64,000 nt of DNA, from the NCBI GenBank assembly GCA_032622095.1, contig CP136069.1, forward strand, positions 35,314,194 to 35,378,193. Reading direction: 5' to 3'. A program made the position numbers and the translations under genes. A model generated the notes under the pieces. It was not told where the DNA came from. It made no database searches and saw only the letters and a list, made by a program, of their open reading frames with translations. Below are positions 46,201-58,200 of this stretch, one piece after another (the stretch's first letter is position 1; the number at the start of each line of letters is the position of its first letter). Source of the stretch: Siphonodentalium dalli (taxonomy: Eukaryota; Mollusca; Scaphopoda; Gadilida; Siphonodentaliidae).

Positions 46201-49200
46201 GGTTCATGTTAGTTTTCTCTGCTTTGCATATCTTTCTAATATGCTTCTCATGAGATTCTTATAAGATTCTAACAACTTCTCATGAGAAATTTCTGTATGG
46301 GTAACTAACGAGACAACAATTTATGATTATTGATGAATACATAAATACAGATCGAACAAGCTTTTTAAAATTCCGTTTAAGGGTGGATACACACATGCAT
46401 GTAATTTCGGTATGTAAAATCCATGTATTTTACATGGTCACACCAATCATTGATGGCATAAGTCGCCTGCGCGCGATTAGACAATTTCAACAGGTGAGAC
46501 AACTGAGCAGTTATAAGCCATTATCAAACTAACTTCTATCAAGAAATTTCAGGCTAGTCATAAATTCTTTCATGGATGCCGAAATGAATAAATCCTGTCT
46601 GATATCTGTTGCTGTTTTCACGAGTTTGAATTCATTTCGAAAAGTGGATTTGAGTCAGTCGATTTTATACTTGATTTGTTTCTCGTCATTTCAAGGTCTG
46701 ACATCCAAAATAAAAATAAAATGTGCAGAATTTGAAGCTCTTTTATGGCGATTGTGATAAACAAATGTTTAATGTCCCATTAACTATCCGATATGGTGCT
46801 CTCATGCCTTGAATAACAGGCATTGGAAAATTAAGACAGACAATACTGGTTCATTCAGATTCCTCAGATAGTTTCAGAGCAAGCTCATGTGATAACAATT
46901 GGGATTTCCATGCAAATATCCATTACAGCGCCAAAATTTAATGCAGGTATGGCGTTGAAAGTAAAAGAGTGAAACAGCCTCCCCCCCCCAGTTTTCACCC
47001 AGAATTTACATATTAGTTTATGTTTCTCAAACAAATGGTTGAACAAGTTCCTAACTGTCACAATTTTAGTTTGTACACACTTGAATTATAACATTTTGGA
47101 CCATAATCCATGATTGGGGAGGGGGCTGGTTCCATAAAGCTTCGAGTAACTAAGGGATTTAGTTGAATGTATCAGCTGGGATTATCTGGGCATGAATGTA
47201 CAACCTGTTTAACTTAAATATTCCATAGTTGTAAATTTTGCGTTTACATATATAACACAAGAGAGGAAAGGTGACGTAGTTGGGAACTCGTAGAGCTAAA
47301 CAACCCTTTTCCCCGAATGAAGACACATAGGAACACCACATTTTATACTTAATTTATTTACAAAAAAAAATTCCCCCTGCACAGTGCTTATTTGGGACCC
47401 TACGTTTGTTACTTTTCCGATAAAAAATCGCAAGTCACTTGCAAAAACAGAAAAGATCAGAACACAAAATGCGTAGATTTGAAACCAAAGTCGCGGACGA
47501 ATAAACAGATTACCCATCTCCAATATAAAATAATTCTTTGTTATGTAATTATCTTATAGTGTAGATGGTCAATACTTGAATAACCTGTGATTTTACTATA
47601 ATAATGTCAATTAACAGTTCTGATTGTCCACTCTATCACGAGTCTACGACAACAAGGTCGGTGTTTCGGTTCGAGGTTTCGGTTCGATTCGAGACCGAGG
47701 CGATGATTCGGTTTCAAGGTTCGCATGGCTCTAGTTCGTTCCATAGCACACCCTACAGGCCACACCTCTCATCTGATCATCACAAAACTTCATATGGACC
47801 TTCGTGGTGACTTCTAGATGGAGTCATTGATTTTTTTTCCGAAATTTAAAAAAAAATATGACTGCATTTCAAATTTTAATCCACCAGCACACCCTGCAGC
47901 CCGCACACTGGAGAATTGCTTTGAAAATTTACAAGCATGTTTAGGATCACCTCCATATAGGAGTTTTTTTTCAAATTTGAATAATTTTCATGGAAAACAT
48001 GGCAGCCGCAAACGAATATGAGTGATTCTGCATTTTCTATGATCTATCATCTGCTTATATTCTCTGAACATCCCTCCAGATGAATAATAGACCCTTCCAA
48101 TGTATACTTTGATAACTGATGGGAGAATCCATTTACTAACAAAAGTGTTAATTTCAGTACCACTCCAAAAGATTGATGTCGATGTTTCAATAATCGGCTA
48201 TGTTGCGGATGTGGATGCCAAGCTGATTTACAAAAACGACCTTGATAACCCTGTCGAGGTCACATTTATCTTCCCGTTGGATGATGAGAGTGCTATTTAT
48301 AGACTGATAGCTGAAATTGATGGCAGAAAAATAGAAGCAGAAGTGCAAGAAAAAACGAAGGTTTGTATCTGTAAATTATCTGAACACCTTGAGCACTATA
48401 CCTCAATAATACTGAGGCTTATTTAATAGAATTGAATTTATTGAATATCATTATAACCCTGTTACGAGATATGGGGGGAGGCTGTTTTGGAATCAGCTTG
48501 TCTTTCCATCTGTTTGTTTTTCATTGTTTGTCTGTCCGTCTGTAGACTCAACATTGTATTCCTACATTTTTCAGTCAATTTTTTAAAAACTTGGCAGTTA
48601 TTTAGTCCCATGGGAACTTCCACACCAGCGATTATGATGTCCTTCCAACTTTATTTAGTGGAATTATCCCCTCATTTTCCACTGAGAAAATGTTTACATA
48701 ATGTATAATTTTTTCCGAGCTTGTATTCATTTCAGATGAAGGAGACCTATGTACAATAAAGTAGGGCCCTGCTTATCGGGAATTCAGCAACTGAATCAAA
48801 TTTCGAATCGAATCGGGTGTCCGATGTCAACATCAACATCGAATCCCAATCAATTTGGAACCATCACTTGACTTAGAAATTTGGCATGAAATCTGAGATA
48901 CACAGTTAATCACTTTAACTTATTTTGACTGGTATCATTCTCAAGTCTAATTTGTAAATAAAGAAATATCTGTGACTTAATGTGATAATTTGAAATCGCC
49001 CAGTTTATTGAGCTCTACTAGCCAGTAAATTAAACATTAAATTGTCCCTTCCTCATAAACAAATAAGAGTAACCTGGATTGAAAACATACAAATTAGATA
49101 GCCGATGTTAACACAGCTTCACAGGACCCTACGATGAAGCTATACAGTCTGCACACACGACCGCTCTATTCGTTAGTTATGAGACTATCATGTTTTGAAA

Positions 49201-52200
49201 TTTTCAGGCACGTGAGACCTATGATGAAGCTATACAGTCTGGACACACTGCCGCTCTATTCGAGGAATCAGATGCGAGTGGCGATGTATTCACATGCAAG
49301 CTCGGCAACCTGCCGCCAAAGGGGGAGGCAATTCTCACATTCTCGTTTGTTTCTGAGCTCTCGATTGATCCAGACGGCAGTATTAAATTTGAAATGCCGA
49401 CAGTTTTGAATCCACGGTACTGTCCTACAGGTAATTTAAAGATCAATTTAACCCTTTCTTTACTAAACACTCATTGATTTATTAGTTTCCTTAGGTTATG
49501 TTCATAGTAAAAGGATATTACATGTATAAATTTACAGGTACACTAAGATGTGCTTGAAGGACACCAATGTGGCCACATACCAACATTAACTCATTACCAC
49601 TCTGACCGCAGCTGACTACAACCCCCAGGTTACTTTGACGTTGTGACGTTAAAAACTCAGCGCACCTTTACGTCCCATTTCCTCAGAGATTTTGACGTTT
49701 AAGTCCGATTTAGCATGCTTTTACCTTAGTTCTGTGATCGCTGTCATTCTAATTTCGAAATTCTAGAATTGCCCTTTCATGGTTTCGCTATTTAGTATTT
49801 GTTCAGAATTTGTAGTTTCAAACTACCAATTGAATAGACTGTGCCACCTTTCCATAATGTCACAATTCCAAGTTTAAATGTTAAAATGTTGCAACAGTTA
49901 TCAAAAGCAATCATCCTTTTTATTATTTTTTGACAAATGTACTTTCGAGGTTAGGTAAGGCATGAATGGAATAAAATATTCAACCGCATACTTCATGTAA
50001 AATCAAAACAATCATGACGATTAATGGAGAAAGCCACAAAAATTTGGTTTTTACTTTTATTAAATAAAAAGGTGTCAAAAGGTGCTTCTGAGGAAATGAC
50101 ATAAGGTGACAAAAGGTGCCTCTGAGGAAATGACGTAAGGTGACAAAATGTGCTTCTGAGGAAATGTCGCAAGGATTCAAAAGGCGCTTCTGAGTGGTAA
50201 TGAGTTAAGGCACCTAAAAATAAAAAAATAAATATTCTCCCTCCAACAGAGTTCCTCAAATCATGTATTTCTATGGACAATACATACTCTTGCCCAAACC
50301 TGAAGGGTCCATACTAGTCAGACATTCAAATAGAATGCCCGGAAAATATATTGTCAGTCATGATGGTGACACCCCCAGAACATTCCACTTTAATCCATGT
50401 GACCATGATATGAACAATTTGTCACCCCATGTCACAGATAGTATAAATATTGACCCAGAGAGCACATTGGAAACCATATTTCAAAAATCATGAATCCACA
50501 TCAGGTTTTCAGCATCCAAACACTGACCGCACTTGGTGTGAACAGGAAGGACTTTCAGTCATATCCTTCTTATTTGAATAATAGACCATTCCGGTGTATA
50601 TCTTGATAACTGAGTGGGAGAATCCATTTAGTAAAGAAAGGGTTACAGATGTATTCAGGGTTCGAGATAAAACCTAGTTTACTTTTTATTTAGATTCTAG
50701 TGTATAACATTATCAGTTTGGACACAAGAAAGATGAAATTTGTTCACATTGAATTTATTGAATTTTTTAACCATATATGTCATATAGTTAGGATGTTTTA
50801 GAGGGACAACAAAATTTATCGTGGTAAGTTGTTAAGAGCAAAATGATAATTTGTTTTCTCTTTATAAAGGTTGTTCCACACCGGGCGCGAGCGAGCGATT
50901 ATAACGGCCGTTTTCTAACGTCCGTAGCAGTTCAAAGCGCGCGATTTTTATGTTCACACCGCAAGCGACCGACTCGCTGACCACGAGGCGATTATAGCAG
51001 TGATTTTATGCTTCGTCGAATTGTCGCTTTGTTGCAAACCAGCGAGATAATTGGACGGCTCTCAAATAGGTGTTTATACGACCGTTATTTTTCTATTTGA
51101 TGACGGCACACTGATTTGTCGCCGCGATAATGGAGGACTTTAGCGAGAGGCTAATAATCGAAGTACAACGCATGTGTGTCTGTATGGCACATGTGTATCT
51201 GTATGACTGTGTGTGTCTGTATGACTGTATGTATGTATGTATGCATGTATGCCATGTGTGTCTGTATGACTGTATGTCTCTATGACCAAATAATTAAACC
51301 ATTTATTTTTGTTATTTTTCGTGACTGAAATTCCACCTTAGATTACTATATTCAGTTTATTCGTTGTAAAGAACTAAAATCATGGACCGTATAATCTGCT
51401 CCATTGGCTGGTGAATTATATTTTGGTATAATCAGGGGAAATGATAAAGAATATAACGAGGCTAGTTCATTCCAAAAGACGTTGTGGTAAACATGAGACA
51501 ATGCATTCATCAACTAATAATAATCGCGTATTACCGGGTGGGAGCACTATTATAACTAATGTGTAGAAACGATTACACATCAAATGTGTAAACCCGGTTA
51601 ATACACATAGCAATGTGTAGTTTTACATACAAATACATTGACCAAGTGCCGTTCTACACATAATGTGTACATTTTATTACACACACTTGTGTAAGAATGT
51701 AGATCGTGCGCATTGTGTGCCTTCAGTTTCATAGTCTGCTACATGACGACGATATTGTTTGAGTATATGTTTTGGAATACAATTTACTACTGTCTCAATA
51801 CCCATGTAATTTTGAGTGACGAGAATAAACAAATTGTAGACAAGGAATGTAAGTTCAGAATTCCGACTTGTGAGTATTGTATTAATGATATATGAGGATA
51901 TATTTGTTAAAACTTTCATGAAGAATACTGCTCTTACTCTTGTTTATATGATTGTTGTAATACGTTAATACTAATCACATGCAACCACGCCACGACCATG
52001 GTTTGTTCATTTAAAACGAAAACTCACACATGACAGAGCAAAATATTACGTACCATTGTACGCCATGAAAGTTTTAACATATAAATCTCCATTTGCCATG
52101 AATACTATATACCCACAGTTCGGAATACTGAACTTTACATTCTTGTCTACGATATATATGTGTAAGAATTTACACAACATGTGTAAGGCATAGGTGTTGA

Positions 52201-55200
52201 TTTTATGCACACCAGTGTGTATACATGTGTATAAATTGACCCATTTATTGTGTAAAATATGTTTAAGATAAAAAATGAATAATGGTTGTGTAGCAGGGCT
52301 ACACGTTGTTTGTAGAAACCCTACACATTAGTCATAAGTGTGTGGGGTGGGGGTATCCCCCATGCAGCCACCTGACTCCCCTGAAATTAGCGTACACACA
52401 GAATAATAACCTGACTATCGCGCGCGACGAAGTGTTTCAGTCGCTTGCGGTGTGGACATAAAAATCACGGCCGTTATAATCGCTCGCTCGCGCCCGGTGT
52501 GGAACAACCTTAAGAGATGATCATTGTAATTTTTGCTTGGATTACAAAAATTCAAAATGCATTAAACCTTCCTCGTTTGAAAGACAGTCGACATCTGTCC
52601 ATGAAAACCTCCTGTTGATGTGCTCATGGGTCCGATCTAATTATATTCTGGTTTAAACACGTATAGATGGTGGTTATATGGCATCAAATTGGTGAGGGCA
52701 TCTTTAATGAAGTTGAATACATTGTGCACATGGTGCAGTACTCTGCATTCTCATTTAATTTGTTGCATGTTGTCACCACTTACATAAAGCCATTAAATTA
52801 GGTGCATGTGCTCATCACACACGTAAAGCCTTTAAATTAGGTGCATGTGGTCATCACTTACATAAAGCCATTAAATTAGGTGTGTCGTCATCACATTAAA
52901 TTAGGTGTATGTCGTTATCACTTACGTAAAGCCATTAAAGGAATTAGTCTGTCAAAAAAAAAAAAAATTATCGTCATAATACTAATAATATATGTCTAAC
53001 AGACCCATTTCGCCAAGAAAATTCAAAATCGAGCAGATAGTATTTTTATTATTATGATATTAAAAAAATCGCGGAAATATCTGAAGTCAGTCACGTGAGT
53101 GCGATCACATGACCACAACGCGGTCACATGACCGATCATCTGCATCGACGCTTACCGATGACAGCGGTGGGTGGAGCTTGAAATAATTCCGCCAATCGCG
53201 TAACGAGTTGATAAATTACGCTGGTTAATTACCTAAGCATTTATGATAAATAACGATTATGGAATAAAACTGTTTGAATGTGCTGAATTATGAACTGGAT
53301 TTGCTAGAATGTTGGATTATATAACAAATAATGATTGCTAAAATGCACTTTGAGGCGATAAAAGTTGTTTGAATGAGATTAATTTATGCAGAAATGCAAT
53401 GAGCGAGCGGAATTTCGTGCGAAACTAATTTAACTGTTTCTGAAAGAATACAAGTTACGCCTTATACCGGTACTTCATTCTTCGTTGTATGGTACCAATT
53501 TCGGAAGCTAGTTTACACACTAGTGTCATCCCGTTGTGCGCTATATGCGTACAATTAAATACAAATGGGGTGTGATTAAAAAGGTGGTGGTTATTGTACT
53601 AGTACATGTATCATGATGGCTTATATTCATCATAATAATGTTCCTGTCTGTTTCTTCACACGAAACATTTTGTGTGGAGAAGTGCACGACTGTGAACAGC
53701 TTGCTAAAATCCTTCAAGTCAAGATCGATAAGTGAGTAAACAAAATAATTCACTCGAATACACAACAGACTGTTGAAACTACAATAATTATTAGTTAGGC
53801 TGCAGTTTGGCATAACGACATTTTTTTTAATTGAAGGCTAGCCTGGCATTGTTTTTCAGTTTGTGTTTGTTGTTCGTTTTATTTTACGTTTTGATGGCAC
53901 ATATTGACTTTCTAGAGAGGATTTTTTTGAATTGTTAGCATAGAATAAATCCAATGATTGCCTCTAATAAAGAGCGTCCATGTTTTCGTCGCGGTGTAGA
54001 CAATAAAGAGCGTTCTCAATTATGAACGTGCTCTATTTCGATATGTCATGGGTGATTTTGTATGTGGTATTGTGACAATTAAATATAAAGAGCGTCCATG
54101 CTTCCGTCTCCCAAAAGCGGTAGACAATAAAGAGCATTCTAAATTACGCACTGTGTTGTCTTTTTGGAGGTACTAAATAATGGATCGCTAGCCCGCCACA
54201 ACTGAACACACTACATCTACTAGGCATCTTGGAATATGTGGAAATGACAGATACTCGGGATATTTATATTGAAAGTAAAACAACAAACAAACACAAAACA
54301 AAAGCGCCTAAATAGAGTTAACATTATTCAGCGCCGTGTTTATATTAATTTGAGCGCTTCTTATATATGTATGACCAGAGAGATAATGTTCTTTCTATTC
54401 ACTTTGTGGCATTTTAGAGTGCAAACAAGTTCGCGACTGACACTGATGAATAGTCACTGAGTGATTACAAATCACCGAGTGAATACGCGAGACAATCAAA
54501 GCACTAATTACTGCCATCTATTCACCAAAGCAGACACGTGCCGGCATGTTATTAATGGCTACAAAAACAACAACCATTCTAGGCGCTATTAATTACTTTA
54601 TTCACATAGTTATTGTCTTCTATTCCAGATAAACGGCCAAAGCGTAACGTAATCTATACACCACATGTGCACATACGGGTCCGCATTTTAGTATTGGCTG
54701 ACTTACGATTACGTCATCGTAGTCAGCATAATAAACTTCAGCTCCGAATCTGTGTTTTTAATTTGCTCCCCACAAGTACGTCACTCGTAGTTTAGTCACG
54801 GAAATCTCTGAATACCGGTGGTGGTATTATTTGTTTATTTTACGGGTTATTTATTATGCGATCGGAATGGGACTTTGATCATTTTAATCACAACAGGGAG
54901 GGCTTTCCGATTGCGTTTTGTAGTTTCTAGACCGAATAAATCCTTTAAATTAGGTGTATGTCGTCATCACATTAAAAGCCATTAAATTAGGTGTATGTCG
55001 TCATCACTTACATAAAGCCATTAAATTAGGTGTATGTGGTCATCACTTACATAAAGCCATTAAATTTTATTAGGTGTATGTCGTCATAACATTAAAAGCC
55101 ATTAAATTAGGTGTATGTGGTCATCACTTACGTAAAGCCATTAAATTAGGTGTATGTGGTCATCACTTACGTAAAGCCATTAAATTCACTTTGTTACACA

Positions 55201-58200
55201 CTTAACCCGGAACAGATTAGATATGATGTTTTGTCACTTAGAGATAACTGCCAAGCTTCACACTAAATACTCATTGATGAGTAGTTATCCCTCAGGAAAT
55301 GTTCAGTAAGTAAGTTTAACAAACTGTTGTTTCCCTCCACAGCTGTGGAAGGGTCCATTGTGTAGTGAAACATTTGACCGCATACGCATGCCATTAAGGC
55401 CTTATTCAAGTTCTTCAAGAAATGATTTTCGTACTTTTTAGGAAAACAAGTTGTTATTCCTGATGTTCCGTATGTCTGCAATAGCAAGCTGCCCTATGAC
55501 CTGAACTTTAATGTCACTATTCTCGGAGGCAAAAAGGTCACGAAGGTCGATGGAGGCAAAGACAAACTTACAGTAACTCCAAGCAGTGATGGCACAAAGG
55601 TTAGGATTCAAATAAAGAAGATCTATCTCTCATAATAGCTTTCAGTCTATGCCAGGCTAAACAGCAGTCCCTTTAAAAAGCTGATGATACCTATTCAGAT
55701 CTATTTCCTGTTCCTGTTAACGGGATTCCCATATAATCATTCATCATATCGACTACTATGCACAATTTCATTGGTTAGTTTCGTTACAGCTCATTGAGAG
55801 GCAGACTTCAGTCTCTTTGAAACACTAACGAGAATTACAAGCAAAACTTCATGATTGCATGGTCATATTTAAACGGACATAGCTTGTTCGAACCCCAAAA
55901 TTATGTACATATCATTTGGCAAGTATCACAAAACATACAAAAAAGATTTCCAAACAAATGTTTCTTCTATTTTTCAGTAAAATTTTAGATTGTTTCGTTT
56001 ATGCCGGTTCAAATTATTTAATCAATGGTCTCCCATAGGGAGCCTCGCATATATAAAATAATACATTGGCCTAACAATATTTACCTTGACCTTGTAAGCC
56101 AGTGCATTCTCTTGTATATACGAGGCTCCCTATGGGAATGGACAGGTAGAGGATATTTAATGCTGCACCAACGCAACTCCCGTCATGAAAAGGTTAAAGA
56201 GACTGGCTAATAGAGGGTTATATTATTTATTCACCTTGAAAATTTCTCCATCTTTTTATAAAGAATAAAATGGCTAGTTAAGGCCAAAAAAAACAGTTTT
56301 TTGATTCTCATGCAATTTTTTTTGAGAATCGATGAGGGAGCGAGGGTTTTATTTTTTATTTTTTGTTATGGGGATAATGCCCATAGTTAGCATGGGTTAT
56401 TATGCCTTCCCAGGTTAAGAAAATGTAAGGAAAACATTGTTTTGATATAAACTAATGTATTCCACTATAAAAATTGGCCAATTATCACATTGTACTACCC
56501 GTACATCAACTCTGGAATAAAGAATTACATAAATATATGACATTGTACTCTCCGTACATCATATAGGGTTTTACCAGAATGATATATATGTACAATTAAT
56601 ATTTCAATTTACTGTTGTTGATATATTTGATATATGTATGTACCTTTTTATAGTATATATCTATTTATATCTATCTATATACTTTAATATTAACCATCTA
56701 AACTATAGTAACTATACATGCTAGCCATAAAAACTTCAAATACTATTATATTAAACCAGCATACACATCGCCAATACGCACATATTACTTTCCTGTTTGC
56801 ATTCCCGAAATTGGTAATCTCAGAATTGTTTACGAAAAGTGGGTTATCTACCTTGCCGAAATATTTGAACATTACATTCTGCCGTTCCGGTGCGTTTTGC
56901 GTCCGTAATTTCGTACGCAGAGGTGATCGTTTAGCAACGTCCAATTTATACCAACCAACCATTTGACTTAATAAACTTGGGGTTTGGGCAGCTTGTGGTG
57001 ACAATATACCTGGTAGTTATCGTTGCATATTGTCTGTTTTTGAATACCAACACATACACCATTATTGTATTTCTATCATATTCGATGTTTGAAACATAAC
57101 TAGTTTCCGTTTTCTAGTTTCCTATTTTCGTGTCATCATTTGACAGAATCGGTCGAAAATCGTAATAAAATGGTTCAACGCGGGCCTTTTTTCCAGACGC
57201 GGCTATGCCCGAGAATCAAAACACCTTTTTTTGTTGCCAAACTGATAAAATACAAATAAGGGTGTTAACAATATATACAATTCAAACTGGAATCAAAATT
57301 ATTTGATCCAATGATTTTTGCCATGATTAAATTTGTCCTATTTCTAAAAAATAACTGCCAAAAAAGCCAATGTTCAGGGCATGTGTGGCCTTAAAGCCTT
57401 TTGGTGACAATTCTAAATCAAAGTCTACTCTTTATACAGGTTAAGCTTGCTGACGCTTTCGACTTCGATCATGACATCACACTGAATATCTTCTATGAAG
57501 AGTCACATCAGCCACATGGTGTGTTTGAAGCGGGTCATACGGATAAAAGTAAGTTGGGATAGAATTAAATGAAATAGAAAAAATAAATATCGGTCACTTT
57601 TAAGACATTTTCTAGCTACATGAAACTCAGTTTATGGGTGAAATATATATCGCCCCAAGAACAACATAAAATCATGAATATATATGGTTTGTAGTGGCGC
57701 TGTGGTCCAGTGGTTAGTGTGCTCAAGTTGTAGCATCATGCATTTGAATCCCACTCTCAGCCATATAACGTCAAATGCTGCTTTGGTTGTGTTTGGCAAG
57801 CGATATCATACTACAGTTGTCACGGGTGATGTGCCTGTTAATCTATTACCCAGTCAGAAGTCAATGGATATTGTCAGTATGCTAATCCTGATACGATCAT
57901 TAGCTGTGAGGATGAGTTATCAATATTCAATGACTGGGGTAATAATCATGTAAAGCATATTGAAACATTTATTGTGGAACGTGCTATATAAATGTATCGA
58001 CTATTATCATTATTAATATGTTTATAACCAACCCTAAATCTTTAAACTAACATATCACTGTTTTGTTTCCAGCTGGTCTACTCACAATGGATGCTGCCAT
58101 GCTCAACTTTTTCCCAAAAGTGGAGGGGACTGTAGATCCTTCAGCGAAAGAATTCATCTTCCTTATTGATAGATCAGGTGAGGTTAACATTTCAGCCTCT

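Larger units (their letters stand above)
50868..52510. mobile_element. PIF/Harbinger-like DNA transposon, non-autonomous
   Basis: AGGTTGTTCCACACCGGGCG and its complement end the element, and the perfect inverted repeat runs on for over 40 bp. TAA target duplications lie at 50865-50867 and 52511-52513; a 3-bp TWA duplication is a PIF/Harbinger character. A subterminal repeat (TTCACACCGCAAGCGACCGA) is also inverted. No transposase is visible. It lies in a gene B intron. Confidence 0.8.

Noticed and set aside
50251-50493. Possible gene B exon after CTCCAACAG near 50250.
   Set aside because: In the phase required it soon reaches a stop (TAG), and exons 49208-49430 and 55442-55599 join directly in frame.
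57694-57765. tRNA gene.
   Set aside because: A- and B-box-like words are present but no proper cloverleaf; the SINE body and GTGCTATATAAATG tail follow.
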